From positions 1 through 64,000 of the forward strand of contig VEQP01000010.1 in assembly GCA_018883185.1 (NCBI GenBank): DNA of 64,000 nucleotides. Direction: 5' to 3'. Shown piece after piece: positions 1 through 8,834 of this stretch. The notes under the pieces are model-generated. The model did not search any database and was not told where the DNA came from. It saw nothing but the letters and a program-made list of their open reading frames with translations. Origin of the DNA: Nevskiaceae bacterium (GTDB taxonomy: Bacteria > Pseudomonadota > Gammaproteobacteria > Steroidobacterales > Steroidobacteraceae). How positions within the stretch are numbered: the stretch's first letter is position 1; each line of letters starts with the position of its first letter. The position numbers and the translations under genes were made by a program.

Positions 1-1197
1 GACAAGGTCACCGATGTGATGGACGTGTGGGCAGACTCGGGTTTGTCGTTCGAGTGTGTGGCGGCGGCCCGTCCGGAAATTGCCGGTCCTGTCGATTTGT
101 ATCTCGAAGGCTCCGATCAGCACCGCGGCTGGTTCCACTCCTCGTTGCTCATGTCGGAGGCGCTGTATGCGCGTGCGCCGTACAAGGGCGTGCTGACCCA
201 CGGCTTCACGGTCGATGACAAGGGTCGCAAGATGTCGAAGTCGCTGGGCAACGTGATCGCGCCGCAGAAGGTCATGCAGACCTTGGGGGCTGATGTGCTT
301 CGATTGTGGGTGTCTACCACCGATTACGCCAACGAGATGAGTGTCTCGGACGAAATCCTCAAGCGCACCTCCGATGCCTACCGGCGCATCCGTAATACAG
401 CGCGTTTCCTGCTCGGCAATCTGCATGGCTTTGACCCATCGACGGATGCCGTCGCACCGGCGCAGATGGTGGCGCTTGATCGTTGGGCCGTGCAGCGCGC
501 CGCTGTGTTGCAGGCTGAGATCATCGAGGCCTATCGCACCTACCAGTTCCATGGCGTGTATCAGCGCGTGCATCATTTTTGCGTCGTCGATCTCGGTGGC
601 TGTTATCTCGATGTGCTGAAGGATCGCCTGTACACCACGCCTACGCGCAGTCTCGCGCGGCGCTCGGCGCAGACGGCAATGTGGCATATCGTCGAGGCGA
701 TGGTGCGCTGGCTCGCGCCGGTGTTGTCGTTCACGGCCGAAGAAATCTGGTCGTATCTGCCGGGGGAGCGTGCACGCTCGGTGTTTCACGCGACCTGGCA
801 CGAGTTACCCTCGATTCCCGCGAGCGATATCGATTGGGATGCGCTGCTGGCCCTCAGGGCCGAGGTGGCGCGCGAACTCGAGCGCTTGCGAGAGGCGGGC
901 AGTATCGGTGCGCCGCTAGAGGCCGAAGTCGACATCGAATGTGCGCCCGCCGAGTACTCGCGACTTGCGGCGCTCGGTGATGAGCTGCGCTTTTTCCTCA
1001 TCACCTCAGCCGCCCGGGTCGTTGAAAACCCTCAACTCACGGCGCGCAGCATCACCGTTCGTGCGACCGGCGCGCCGAAGTGCGTCCGCTGCTGGCATCG
1101 TCGCGAGGATGTCGGCTCGCACGCCGAGCACCCTTTGCTTTGCGCCCGCTGCGTCAGCAACGTCGCCGGTGAGGGCGAAACGCGGGTGCGCGCGTGA
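1..1197 (+). CDS. ileS: Isoleucine-tRNA ligase, C-terminal part (5' end outside window)
   Basis: Charges tRNA-Ile with isoleucine in the cytoplasm. The reading frame is open from base 1, so only the last ~398 residues are visible and the HIGH motif and editing domain lie upstream. Seen here are the KMSKS signature (around base 230), the helical anticodon-binding domain, and a C-terminal zinc site built from two CxxC pairs (CVRC and CARC) about 15-25 residues before the end, as in bacterial type I IleRS. It overlaps lspA by 4 bases, and the ileS-lspA-ispH order is common in Proteobacteria. The identity is secure; only the start is missing. Confidence 0.97.
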   Translation, partial: DKVTDVMDVWADSGLSFECVAAARPEIAGPVDLYLEGSDQHRGWFHSSLLMSEALYARAPYKGVLTHGFTVDDKGRKMSKSLGNVIAPQKVMQTLGADVLRLWVSTTDYANEMSVSDEILKRTSDAYRRIRNTARFLLGNLHGFDPSTDAVAPAQMVALDRWAVQRAAVLQAEIIEAYRTYQFHGVYQRVHHFCVVDLGGCYLDVLKDRLYTTPTRSLARRSAQTAMWHIVEAMVRWLAPVLSFTAEEIWSYLPGERARSVFHATWHELPSIPASDIDWDALLALRAEVARELERLREAGSIGAPLEAEVDIECAPAEYSRLAALGDELRFFLITSAARVVENPQLTARSITVRATGAPKCVRCWHRREDVGSHAEHPLLCARCVSNVAGEGETRVRA

Positions 1198-1700
1198 CCA
1201 CGCAGGCCATGACGGTTCGTTGGAAAGACAGTGCCTGGCGCTGGCTGCCCGTGTCGCTTCTGCTCGTGCTCGCCGATCAGGCGAGCAAGGCGTGGATCGA
1301 GGCGCGCTACTTGCTCGGTGAGTTCACGGCTGTGTTCTTCTGGCTCGACATCACGCGCCTGCACAATCCGGGTGCGGCCTTCAGCTTCCTCGCTGATGCG
1401 GGTGGTTGGCAACGCCACTTCCTGTCGGTGCTGGCGGCCGGGGTGAGCGTCGGTATCATCGTGTGGATGCGTCAGTTGCACGCGCAGCGCGACTTGCTGC
1501 TCTCGGCGGCGCTCGCGCTCGTGCTCTCGGGTGCCATCGGCAATCTCATCGACCGGCTAGAGCACGGTTACGTGGTCGACTTCATTCACCTGCATTGGCA
1601 GGGCGCGTATTTCCCGGCCTTCAACGTGGCCGATGCAGCCATCACCTGCGGCGCAGCGCTGCTGATTCTCGATGCCATCCGCGACCTGCGACGCCGATGA
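1194..1700 (+). CDS. lspA: Lipoprotein signal peptidase (signal peptidase II)
   Basis: Inner-membrane aspartyl protease that removes signal peptides from prolipoproteins after diacylglyceryl transfer. The 168 residues have the usual four hydrophobic segments. The catalytic aspartates are visible as Asp120 in GNLIDR and Asp147 in FNVAD, and the NPGAAFS motif is near residue 60. The GTG start overlaps the ileS stop as GTGA; an ATG at 1209 (codon 6) is an alternative start. The 3' end overlaps ispH as ATGA, so the three genes are probably translated from one message. Confidence 0.97.
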   Translation: MTTQAMTVRWKDSAWRWLPVSLLLVLADQASKAWIEARYLLGEFTAVFFWLDITRLHNPGAAFSFLADAGGWQRHFLSVLAAGVSVGIIVWMRQLHAQRDLLLSAALALVLSGAIGNLIDRLEHGYVVDFIHLHWQGAYFPAFNVADAAITCGAALLILDAIRDLRRR

Positions 1701-2632
1701 AAATCATCCTCGCCAATCCTCGCGGTTTTTGTGCGGGTGTAGACCGTGCGATCGATATCGTTGAGCGGGCCATAACGCTCTTTGGTGCGCCGATCCACGT
1801 GCGTCATGAGGTCGTGCACAATCGCTATGTGGTCGAGCGACTGCGCGGCATGGGCGCGGTATTCGTCGAAGAATTGCATGAAGTTCCCGATGGCTCGACC
1901 GTAATCTTCTCTGCACACGGTGTCTCCAAAGCGGTGGAGGAGGAGGCCAAGCGACGCGGTTTGACGGTGTTCGACGCCACCTGTCCGCTCGTCACCAAAG
2001 TTCATATGGAAGTACGTCGCTATGCTCGCGAGGGACGCGATGTGATCCTCATCGGTCATCACGGGCACCCTGAAGTCGAGGGCACCCTCGGACGCTTCGA
2101 TGCGAGCCTTGGGGGACAGATCCGTCTCGTCGAGTCAGTGGCTGATGCCGAGCAATTGCCGGTGGCCGATCCGCGAAAACTCGCCTTCGTGACCCAGACC
2201 ACGTTATCGGTCGATGACACGGCGGAGATCGTCGAGGTACTCAAACGACGCTTCCCCGATTTGGCGAGCCCGCGGAAGGAAGACATTTGCTACGCAACCC
2301 AGAATCGTCAGGACGCTGTGAAGGATTTGCTGCGCGACTGCGATGTGTTGGTGGTCGTGGGTTCGAAGACGAGTTCCAACTCGAATCGGCTGGTCGAGCT
2401 CGGTCATCGCGCCGGCGTGCCGGCCTATCTCGTCGATGGGGCAGCCGACCTGCATCCCGAGTGGTTCGAGGGCAAGCGCTCTGTGGGTGTGTCGGCTGGT
2501 GCGTCGGCCCCCGAGGTGCTGGTCAAAGAGGTCATCTCACGTCTGCGGGAGTGGGGTGGGGAGATGCCGGAGGAACGTGCCGGGCGCATCGAACAGGTGA
2601 TCTTCGGGCTGCCGCGCGAGCTGCGTGTATAA
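1697..2632 (+). CDS. ispH: 4-hydroxy-3-methylbut-2-enyl diphosphate reductase
   Basis: Last enzyme of the non-mevalonate isoprenoid pathway, reducing HMBPP to IPP and DMAPP with an Fe-S cluster. The 311-residue product begins [14 protein letters not shown]. The three cluster cysteines are at about 12, 96 (DATCPLV) and 198 (EDICYAT), and the acid/base glutamate lies in HPEVEG near 126-128. The start is the ATG that overlaps the lspA stop (ATGA). Upstream in-frame codons lie within lspA and were not used. The stop codon overlaps a TATAAT hexamer preceding the next gene. Confidence 0.97.
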   Translation: MKIILANPRGFCAGVDRAIDIVERAITLFGAPIHVRHEVVHNRYVVERLRGMGAVFVEELHEVPDGSTVIFSAHGVSKAVEEEAKRRGLTVFDATCPLVTKVHMEVRRYAREGRDVILIGHHGHPEVEGTLGRFDASLGGQIRLVESVADAEQLPVADPRKLAFVTQTTLSVDDTAEIVEVLKRRFPDLASPRKEDICYATQNRQDAVKDLLRDCDVLVVVGSKTSSNSNRLVELGHRAGVPAYLVDGAADLHPEWFEGKRSVGVSAGASAPEVLVKEVISRLREWGGEMPEERAGRIEQVIFGLPRELRV

Positions 2633-2633
2633 T
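2628..2633 (+). promoter_or_regulatory. Candidate -10 box for the Fur-like gene
   Basis: A perfect TATAAT overlaps the ispH stop codon and lies 9 nt before the ATG at 2643. No convincing -35 is seen 16-18 nt upstream. If used, the mRNA would be nearly leaderless. Weak evidence without transcript-start data. Confidence 0.3.
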
Positions 2634-2642
2634 CAACGGCTT

Positions 2643-3050
2643 ATGAGCTCTTTGCCCGCTAATCTGGCTGAGCGATTGAAGGCCCAAGGGGTGTTGCCGA
2701 CGGCGCAGCGCCTGCGGATCGCCTCGCTCCTGCTGGCGTCACCACAGCACCTGACCGCCGAGCAGATTCTTGGCCGCCTGCGCGAGGGTGGCAAGCGGGT
2801 GTCGAAGGCAACGGTCTACAACACCCTCAATCTGTTTGCGGCGAAGGGCGTCATCCGCCAGCTCGCTGTGAACGGAGATCGGGCGTGGTTCGATTCGAAC
2901 ACCGAACCGCACTATCACTTCCAGGACGTTGAGACCGGCGCCCTGACCGATCTCGCTCCGCAAGAGGTCATTTTCGACAAGCTGCCGCCGCCCCCGCCGG
3001 GCACGGAATACGCTGGGGTCGAACTTTTCATTCGCTTGCGGCGCGTTTAA
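2643..3050 (+). CDS. Fur-family transcriptional regulator (Irr-like, no structural zinc cysteines)
   Basis: 135-residue DNA-binding regulator. The N-terminal winged helix contains the Fur recognition-helix pattern SKATVYNTLNLF, followed by the family's short dimerisation domain. The histidine-rich metal site is reduced to PHYHFQD, and the protein has no CxxC pair, so the structural zinc site of classical Fur/Zur/PerR is absent. This layout resembles Irr-type members. It follows ispH, an Fe-S enzyme, by 10 nt. An iron- or haem-responsive role is inferred, not shown. The start at 2643 is preferred over the upstream in-frame codon at 2625 because that one lies inside ispH and the candidate -10. 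Confidence 0.85.
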   Translation: MSSLPANLAERLKAQGVLPTAQRLRIASLLLASPQHLTAEQILGRLREGGKRVSKATVYNTLNLFAAKGVIRQLAVNGDRAWFDSNTEPHYHFQDVETGALTDLAPQEVIFDKLPPPPPGTEYAGVELFIRLRRV

Positions 3051-3083
3051 GATGCGCCCCCCGGCGTTCGCCCGGGATCGGTT

Positions 3084-3159
3084 GCCGGGATAGCTCAGTT
3101 GGTAGAGCGGCGCATTCGTAATGCGTAGGTCGTAGGTTCGAATCCTATTCCCGGCACCA
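3084..3159 (+). tRNA. thrW: tRNA-Thr (anticodon CGU)
   Basis: A 76-nt cloverleaf can be folded by hand. The acceptor stem GCCGGGA/TCCCGGC is perfect; the D arm is GCTC...GAGC; the anticodon stem GCGCA/TGCGT encloses loop TTCGTAA with anticodon CGT; the T arm is GTAGG-TTCGAAT-CCTAT; discriminator A is followed by an encoded CCA. The anticodon reads ACG (threonine). The sequence resembles the thrW type of tRNA-Thr(CGU). Confidence 0.97.
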
Positions 3160-3172
3160 CTCTCCCCATGCG

Positions 3173-3178
3173 TACAAT
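3173..3178 (+). promoter_or_regulatory. Candidate leaderless -10 box for the DUF4239 gene
   Basis: TACAAT sits exactly 6 nt before the ATG at 3185, and there is no Shine-Dalgarno sequence in between. No good -35 is visible, since that region falls in the tRNA 3' end. It is one of several identical placements in this window. Confidence 0.3.
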
Positions 3179-3184
3179 CTACTG

Positions 3185-3970
3185 ATGGAAAACGCTCTCG
3201 GAGACGTGGGGTCGGTGATCGCGGTCGGCTTGTTCGTCGTCATGATGATGGCGGTCGAGATCGGTCGTCGAATTGGTCAGCGCCGCTATCAGACCGACAA
3301 GGAATCGCTGACGGAGGGTCTGAGCGTGGCCGAGGGCGCGATCTTTGCGCTGCTTGGGTTGCTGATTGCGTTCACGTTCTCGGGTGCCGCCACGCGTTTC
3401 GAGGAGCGTCGGCACCTCATCACCGAAGAGGCCAACGACATCGGCACGGCGTGGCTGCGGATCGATCTGCTGCCTGCCGCGGATCAGCCGGCGGTGCGGG
3501 ATTTGTTCCGTCGCTATACCGATCTGCGTATTGCAGCCTATACCGACGTCCAAAATGATGTGGCCGTCGATGCGCGCCTTGAGGCGGCCGCGGTGCTGCA
3601 GGCCGAGATCTGGAAGAGGGCGGTGGCGGGCGTGCGTAGTGCCGAGGCGTCGCCGGGCGCCGCACAGGTGCTGCTGCCCGCCTTAAACAGCATGTTCGAC
3701 ATCGTCAACACGCGTGACACGGCCACGCGCAATCACCCGCCGCTCGCCATCTACCTGCTGCTCGGTGTGTTGTGCGCGATCGGCTCGATGTTGTTCGGTC
3801 ATTCCATTGGTGCCAGCCGAAATCCCAACTGGCTGCACCGCTTGGCCTTCGCCGGCATCATCGCGCTGGCCATCTACGTGATTCTCGATCTGGAGTTCCC
3901 GCGACGCGGGCTCATCCGCATCGATGGCGAGGATGCCGTGCTGATGGAGTTGCGTCAGTCCTTCGACTGA
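3185..3970 (+). CDS. DUF4239 (bestrophin-like) membrane protein
   Basis: 261-residue integral membrane protein of the DUF4239 family. Four hydrophobic segments are predicted at about residues 8-25, 50-68, 185-203 and 215-235, flanking a central helical cytoplasmic region. Family-typical stretches are visible: FALLGLLIAFTFSGAA followed by a charged EERRHLITEEAND segment, and LDLEFPRRGLIRID near the C-terminus. The function is unknown; homology to bestrophin anion channels has been suggested for the family. The last 16 bases overlap the convergent diguanylate cyclase gene. Confidence 0.85.
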   Translation: MENALGDVGSVIAVGLFVVMMMAVEIGRRIGQRRYQTDKESLTEGLSVAEGAIFALLGLLIAFTFSGAATRFEERRHLITEEANDIGTAWLRIDLLPAADQPAVRDLFRRYTDLRIAAYTDVQNDVAVDARLEAAAVLQAEIWKRAVAGVRSAEASPGAAQVLLPALNSMFDIVNTRDTATRNHPPLAIYLLLGVLCAIGSMLFGHSIGASRNPNWLHRLAFAGIIALAIYVILDLEFPRRGLIRIDGEDAVLMELRQSFD

Positions 3971-5898
3971 GGCGGGCCGCCGGCCACGACCACCCGATTG
4001 CGGCCGGTGCGTTTGGCCTCGTAGAGCGCCTCATCCGCCGCATGCATCAGTGGCTCCGTGCCTAGCGCATCGGCAGGATCGGCCGTGGCAACACCGATGC
4101 TCACGGTCACCGGAATGGAGAGAATCTCGCCCGGTGAGTTTTCGAAATCGATGGTGACGGCTGCTGTCAGACGACAGAGTTTCTCGGCGAGTCGACGAGT
4201 CTGCTCCGTCGTGGTTCTTGGCAACACGACGCAGAACTCCTCGCCCCCTACGCGGGCGAGCATGTCGGAGCCGCGAATCTCACGCTCCCAGCGAATGGCG
4301 ACTTCGCGCAATACGGCGTCTCCGGCAAGATGGCCGTAGCTGTCATTGATCTGTTTGAAGTGGTCGATGTCGAGCATCATCACCGAAAGCGGCTTCTGGT
4401 CATCCATGGAGATCGCGACAGCCTTGGGCATGAACAGATCGAAGGCGCGCTTGTTCGGACGGCCGGTGAGCGGGTCAGTGGTCGCTTCGGTGACAAGCGA
4501 TTGATTGAGCGCCGTGAGATCTTCTCGCAGGCGTTGTTCGTTGGCGACTTTCGCCGACAACAGGATCGATTCGCTGATATCGGTCATGAGCGTGACGTAA
4601 CGTGCGGTGCGGCCCCAGACATCGGGAAACGGCACGATGGTGGCACTCACCCAGTACAGATCGCCGGACTTGCGGCGGTTCTGCAAGGTCCCGCGCCAAG
4701 CGCGGCCCGTGCGCAGCGTGTCGAAAGCCGCCTCCAGAGAGCCTTGACCAGGGATTTCGGTGGTCAGGACACGATAACTTTGCCCGATCAGTTCCTCTGG
4801 CGCGTAGCCGTTGGCTGCAAAGAACGCCGTGTTGCCACCAAGAATGGTGCCGTTGCCCGAGGTCTCCGACACCATCAGGTGCAGATCGACCGCATGCGAT
4901 TGATTGGCCAGCTCCTGCAGGCTGCGCTCATATCGAAGATAGGTGGCAAACAGGGCAGCCAAGAAAACGATCAGCAAAAGATTGCCCACGATCGCTACGA
5001 GCATGACTGTGGGCAAACGGGCTTGTGCGTTTCCGGCGCTACGCAGCAGCCGGTCCCGCTCTGTTGTGATCACTATAGACAGCGGGTACAGGTCACTGCT
5101 GCGATAGGTGACCAGCGTGCGCTCATCCTCACCCGCGGCGAAATCAGCCTGAGGGTTATCGATTCGATTGGCCAGCACTTTGGGGAGGGCGTCACGTAGT
5201 CCCTGTGTTTGTGGCGCCTGTGATGCGAGCAGCTGCCCGTCCTCACCCACAATATGAATTTGCGACACCTCGGGCTGACCGAGTTGGTCCCACAAGTTCA
5301 GGAAGACCCCGAGATTGACCGCGGCAATCCAATGGTAGGAGGCACCGTCTATCTCGACCGGAGCTTCGATGATCAGAAAGCCGAGATCGACCGGTGTTCG
5401 ATCGCCCTCGAACTCGTAAAGGTCGCGCAAAGCGAAAGATCGTCCGAAATGGAACTCGAATACACCGGTCCAGCGACTGTCCAGCTTGACGTCCTCTTGG
5501 GGCAGTTGCACACCGACGTTTCGTCGTACCGAACTGAGCAGGACTCGCCCTGAGGAATCAACCAGCGACAGGCTGCGCATGACCGGCGAGTCCGCGGTCA
5601 GATCCACCAAGGTGGCCGAACCGCGCAGGGCGTCGCTGAGCAGTTCGGGCTTCGTCAAGGAGGCGGCGAGGCGCATCAGATTGACAGCCGTGTCGAGCGA
5701 GCGGCTCGCGTGATCCTCCAGCGTGACCGCGTCCAGTTGCACATGCTCCCAGTGGCGCTGCACGGTGCGTTCGTCGACGGCACGCTGCGAAAAGTAATAG
5801 GCGAACCAGGTCAGTGCCGAGCCGACTACGAGGGCAAGCACGAAGAACCCACGAATCAGCAGCGGTTGCGGCCGGCTATGGCGTGAGAACACCGACAT
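3955..5898 (-). CDS. Membrane diguanylate cyclase with periplasmic sensor, PAS and GGDEF domains
   Basis: 647-residue protein predicted to make c-di-GMP from two GTP. Residues ~15-33 form a transmembrane helix. A ~260-residue extracytoplasmic sensor region follows (dCache-like by length and position), then a second helix at ~297-320, a PAS domain at ~335-450 and a GGDEF domain at ~475-645. The active-site signature is GGEEF at 551-555, a functional variant. RGSD, five residues upstream, is the RxxD inhibitory site. LDIDHFKQIND and the C-terminal YEAKRTGRN are typical of the domain. It lies 2 nt downstream of a periplasmic binding-protein gene on the same strand, which suggests coupled ligand sensing. 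Confidence 0.93.
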   Translation of the reverse strand: MSVFSRHSRPQPLLIRGFFVLALVVGSALTWFAYYFSQRAVDERTVQRHWEHVQLDAVTLEDHASRSLDTAVNLMRLAASLTKPELLSDALRGSATLVDLTADSPVMRSLSLVDSSGRVLLSSVRRNVGVQLPQEDVKLDSRWTGVFEFHFGRSFALRDLYEFEGDRTPVDLGFLIIEAPVEIDGASYHWIAAVNLGVFLNLWDQLGQPEVSQIHIVGEDGQLLASQAPQTQGLRDALPKVLANRIDNPQADFAAGEDERTLVTYRSSDLYPLSIVITTERDRLLRSAGNAQARLPTVMLVAIVGNLLLIVFLAALFATYLRYERSLQELANQSHAVDLHLMVSETSGNGTILGGNTAFFAANGYAPEELIGQSYRVLTTEIPGQGSLEAAFDTLRTGRAWRGTLQNRRKSGDLYWVSATIVPFPDVWGRTARYVTLMTDISESILLSAKVANEQRLREDLTALNQSLVTEATTDPLTGRPNKRAFDLFMPKAVAISMDDQKPLSVMMLDIDHFKQINDSYGHLAGDAVLREVAIRWEREIRGSDMLARVGGEEFCVVLPRTTTEQTRRLAEKLCRLTAAVTIDFENSPGEILSIPVTVSIGVATADPADALGTEPLMHAADEALYEAKRTGRNRVVVAGGPPQSKD

Positions 5899-5900
5899 GT

Positions 5901-6704
5901 TCAGTCCGTCCTCACCGAGGCCTCGAAGCCGTGCTGCCTGGCAAGCGCTAGCAGGCTGCCATCCTCGCGGCTGCGTGCGATGAAGTCATTCACTGTGCTT
6001 AGCCACTCGGCATCGCCCTTCGGAACCGCGTAGGCGATTTCGGTGAGTGCAATGCGCTGCGGCGGACTGATCACGCGCGCCCAGGTATGTCCACGTTCAT
6101 AGCCCTTGGCCATGACTCGATCGACAAGGAACACATCGGCCCGACCCGCCATGACCTCTGCGGCCGGGCTCTCGCGTCCGGACTGACGGAGTGGTGTCAG
6201 GGGGGCGATCGTCGCGTTGGGCACGATCTGCCGTGCGCGAAACAACAACTCGGGACTATTGACCACCGCCATCAGCGTCTGCGGTCGATTCACGTCGTCC
6301 CAGCTCTGCAGGCGCCGATTGCCGCGAGCCGTGATGGCAAACGCGTCGCTGCTGAAATAGGGTTGGGAAAAATCCGCGCGTTGCGCCCGACTGCGCGTCA
6401 CCCAGATGCCCATCATGGCGATATGGCAGCGCCCTGCACTCAAATCTTCGGGGAAGGCAACGTAATCGGTCTCGACGTACTGCGCGCGGGCGCGCATTTG
6501 GGCTGCGAGTCGTTTGGACATGTCGATGTCGAATCCACCCAGTTGACCCGTGCGCGGGTCGCGCAGGCTGATGCCCGCATAGTTGGGTACGATGCAAACC
6601 TTGAGCACACCGCTTTGCCGAATATCGTCGAGTGACGCGGCATGGGCCGGTGCATGGGCCAGTGATGAGGCGGCGATCAGAGCCAAGGCAGCGAGAGCTC
6701 GCAT
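5901..6704 (-). CDS. Orphan periplasmic solute-binding protein, family 3 (amino-acid type)
   Basis: 267-residue exported protein with a clear signal peptide (about residues 1-22, ending in AHA). The SBP_bac_3 fold is indicated by LKVCIVPNYAGISLRD, GGFDIDMSKRLAAQM and ADFSQPYFSS, which normally binds polar amino acids or similar solutes. No ABC permease or ATPase gene is nearby; the next gene, 2 nt downstream, is a membrane diguanylate cyclase. A role as a sensory binding partner for that cyclase is inferred. The start was set at 6704 because upstream in-frame sequence is out-of-frame coding DNA of the previous genes and lacks a signal peptide. Confidence 0.9.
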   Translation of the reverse strand: MRALAALALIAASSLAHAPAHAASLDDIRQSGVLKVCIVPNYAGISLRDPRTGQLGGFDIDMSKRLAAQMRARAQYVETDYVAFPEDLSAGRCHIAMMGIWVTRSRAQRADFSQPYFSSDAFAITARGNRRLQSWDDVNRPQTLMAVVNSPELLFRARQIVPNATIAPLTPLRQSGRESPAAEVMAGRADVFLVDRVMAKGYERGHTWARVISPPQRIALTEIAYAVPKGDAEWLSTVNDFIARSREDGSLLALARQHGFEASVRTD

Positions 6705-6711
6705 GCGTTGC

Positions 6712-6717
6712 AGTATA
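6712..6717 (-). promoter_or_regulatory. Candidate -10 box for the solute-binding protein gene
   Basis: On the minus strand TATACT lies 7 nt before the ATG. A poor GGTTTG sits 17 nt further upstream. It lies in the 35-base gap after the DUF1254 gene, so the binding-protein/cyclase pair may have its own, nearly leaderless, transcript. Confidence 0.3.
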
Positions 6718-6739
6718 CCGATTGGTGGGGGCTGCAAAC

Positions 6740-7297
6740 CTAGTCGCAGCGTAGGGTTTTCCGGGCGGCTTCGGCTGCAGCGCGACCGGCTTCGTCTTCG
6801 GGCAGAAGCATGCGCAGCAACAGCAAAACCCGGCTCCCCGGTGCTTTGATGATTTCCACATCCGGCGCCGCGGCGACCGGGTAGCTGGCATCGGACGCAA
6901 CGATCAACCAGCGTAGCGCCCGTGCGCCGTGCTCGCGGTCGTTGCGCACCATGAAGTTGTCCGAGTTGTCGGCGTAGAGCGCAATCGACCAGTAGCGCGG
7001 ATAGTCGATGTCGGCGCTGATCTTCGCGGCTTGCTCGCTCAGATCGAGACTGCAGGTGGCATAGAGCAGATCCGGACTTGGCATCACGATGCGGCGCGCC
7101 GTGTGATCGGCGGGGGGCGGGCGCAACACAGCGCCTGAACTTGTGGCGCCCTCGTTGCGGGTGACACGCAAGACTTCTGCCATGATCAGCCGTGGCAAGG
7201 CCCATACCGTGAGCGCATGAGCGGCGACCGCCACGAGCAGCAGCGCGAGGAGGTGGCCGCGTAGGGATTTGCGGTTTGCAGGCGTCGGTGCGTTCAT
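6740..7297 (-). CDS. DUF1254-family membrane-anchored protein
   Basis: 185-residue protein with one N-terminal membrane helix (about residues 14-34) and an exported domain. PSPDLLYATCSLDLS and YWSIALYADNSDNFMVRND match the DUF1254 pattern. In many bacteria DUF1254 and DUF1214 are fused in one longer polypeptide; here they are two short, separately anchored proteins overlapping by 4 bases. Biochemical function is unknown. It is the last gene of the monooxygenase operon, so a role in the envelope step of that pathway is possible. The start (7297) was chosen from the ATGA overlap with the upstream gene. Confidence 0.8.
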   Translation of the reverse strand: MNAPTPANRKSLRGHLLALLLVAVAAHALTVWALPRLIMAEVLRVTRNEGATSSGAVLRPPPADHTARRIVMPSPDLLYATCSLDLSEQAAKISADIDYPRYWSIALYADNSDNFMVRNDREHGARALRWLIVASDASYPVAAAPDVEIIKAPGSRVLLLLRMLLPEDEAGRAAAEAARKTLRCD

Positions 7298-7872
7298 CGA
7301 CAACTCCCCACCACATCGATACGGGGTGCCGCAAGAGCCGCAGGATCGCGCTGCAGCGCGAGGGCGGGGTTGTACAGCCGCAGTGTCAACAGCAACGTTC
7401 CCTCGCCCCGCGTCGGTAAATCCGGGGGTGTGCCCGTCACCGTCTCCGGGCCGACTTCGAACACCACCCATCCTGCAGCGTCTCTGGGTGCGGTTTCGAC
7501 ATTGACGCTGTAGCGCTTCGCGGAATTCTCGAACAGGAAGAAGTCTTTATCGTACGCGGTGATGCTCCACCAGCGGGCCGCCGGCGCAGTCCCGGTCAAT
7601 CTATAACGGCATTGAGCCCGCAAGGGCTCGCCACGCTGATCGGTCCTCGCGATGTAGTACAGCGTTTCGCGGCGATCGAGTGCCAGCAGAGCCCCTATGG
7701 CGACGCGAGCGCGGGTGTAGGCATCCGCGTTGGGGCTGCCCGCCAGGAGGTTCACCCGCCACACGCCGGCGTCTACACCGGAAGGGCCTACTCTTGTCAG
7801 CCAAAGCCAGGCGCTGCCCACGCCGACCACTAGGGCTAGGACATATAGCGCGGTCAGACGGCTACGGCTCAT
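7294..7872 (-). CDS. DUF1214-family membrane-anchored protein
   Basis: 192-residue protein with an N-terminal membrane helix (residues ~7-25) followed by a DUF1214 domain. Diagnostic stretches are GSPNADAYTRARVAIGALLAL, CRYRLTG, ARWWSITAYDKDFFLFEN and KRYSVNVE. It is encoded between the alpha/beta hydrolase and its DUF1254 partner with 4-base overlaps on both sides, indicating translational coupling and likely physical partnership. No catalytic motif is recognised and the function is unknown. Confidence 0.83.
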   Translation of the reverse strand: MSRSRLTALYVLALVVGVGSAWLWLTRVGPSGVDAGVWRVNLLAGSPNADAYTRARVAIGALLALDRRETLYYIARTDQRGEPLRAQCRYRLTGTAPAARWWSITAYDKDFFLFENSAKRYSVNVETAPRDAAGWVVFEVGPETVTGTPPDLPTRGEGTLLLTLRLYNPALALQRDPAALAAPRIDVVGSCR

Positions 7873-8834
7873 GTACGACTCGCTTGCCAGAGCTCCTTGA
7901 TGAACCGTGCGACGAGAGTGGGTTGCGTCAGCGGCAACATATGTCCGCCACTCACTGAGTCCACCCGCAATCCGGGCAGCGCCGTCTGCAGCGAACCCAC
8001 GTGAGTATCGTGGTCTAGCACGCGGTCCTCACGACCGAAGAGCATGCCGATCGGCCTGGGCGGCTGTGCGAGCTCGCCGAATCGTCGTGGTATGTCTTGG
8101 TAACTGGCCACTACGCCCTCAAGATCCTCGGCGGCGGCGATGAACTGGCTGGGGCGCAGACTCAGCAGTCCGCCGGCCTTAAGCGTATACCCCGGTGGGG
8201 GCGATTCGGGACCAAACACCATGGGCAGCACTCGACGGCCGCGCCAGATAAAACTGGGGGTTACCAAGGTCCACGCCAGCAGGCGTCGTAGCAGGTAGCC
8301 GCGTACCGCGAGCGGACGGAACACGGCAGGCGGGTTGTCGAGCAATCGCGTCAACGGTGCGATCAGCGCGAGTCCTGCAACACGCTGCGGATGTCGCAGC
8401 GCGAGGGTCAGTGCAAGTGCGCCGCCCAGTGAATGGCCGACCACGAAGGCTCTATCGATCTGCAGCGTCGAGAGCAACGCCGCCACCGCATCGGCTTGCG
8501 CATCGATGCGGATGGCCGTGTCGCGCGCACGGGTCGAGTAGCCCGAGCCTGGCCGATCGATGGCGATGACGCGGGTGGAATCGGCGAGCGCGTTGACCAG
8601 GAAATAGTTGAAGTGATGCACCTGCCCGGCAAGACCGTGCAGCATCAATATCGGCGGCTGGCCTTCGGGAGCGGTCCCTTTGTCGATGACATGGAAGCGG
8701 ACGCCCGGAACATCGACGAAACGGCCGACAGGTGGAATACGTCGCTCCACCGCGCGAGTCACGAACCACGTCAGCGTGGCGAGTGCAGCCAACATCATCA
8801 CGAGGCCGACGGCTACATTCACTAGTAGTGTCAT
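7869..8834 (-). CDS. Membrane-anchored alpha/beta-hydrolase
   Basis: 321-residue serine hydrolase with an N-terminal hydrophobic helix (about 4-24). The nucleophile elbow GHSLGG, oxyanion-loop HGLAG, acid FGREDRVLD and terminal histidine SGGHMLPL form a complete triad. Encoded just after a Baeyer-Villiger-type monooxygenase and an SDR, it is a good candidate for hydrolysing the ester or lactone that the monooxygenase would produce; this substrate is inferred from context only. The start at 8834 gives an ATGA overlap with the SDR gene; longer in-frame sequence lies within the SDR. Confidence 0.87.
   Translation of the reverse strand: MTLLVNVAVGLVMMLAALATLTWFVTRAVERRIPPVGRFVDVPGVRFHVIDKGTAPEGQPPILMLHGLAGQVHHFNYFLVNALADSTRVIAIDRPGSGYSTRARDTAIRIDAQADAVAALLSTLQIDRAFVVGHSLGGALALTLALRHPQRVAGLALIAPLTRLLDNPPAVFRPLAVRGYLLRRLLAWTLVTPSFIWRGRRVLPMVFGPESPPPGYTLKAGGLLSLRPSQFIAAAEDLEGVVASYQDIPRRFGELAQPPRPIGMLFGREDRVLDHDTHVGSLQTALPGLRVDSVSGGHMLPLTQPTLVARFIKELWQASRT

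Noticed and set aside
3051-3083. Terminator after the Fur-like gene
   Set aside because: A GC-rich imperfect stem (CCGGCG/CGCCCGG) is possible, but it has a bulge and no T-run, so it is not supported.
4330-5199. 289-residue plus-strand ORF opposite the diguanylate cyclase
   Set aside because: Lies within the cyclase PAS/sensor coding region in antisense; the cyclase frame is clearly the real one.
6705-7334. N-terminal extension of the solute-binding protein (477-residue reading)
   Set aside because: The extra 210 residues are an out-of-frame reading of the DUF1254/DUF1214 region; the signal peptide starts at 6704.
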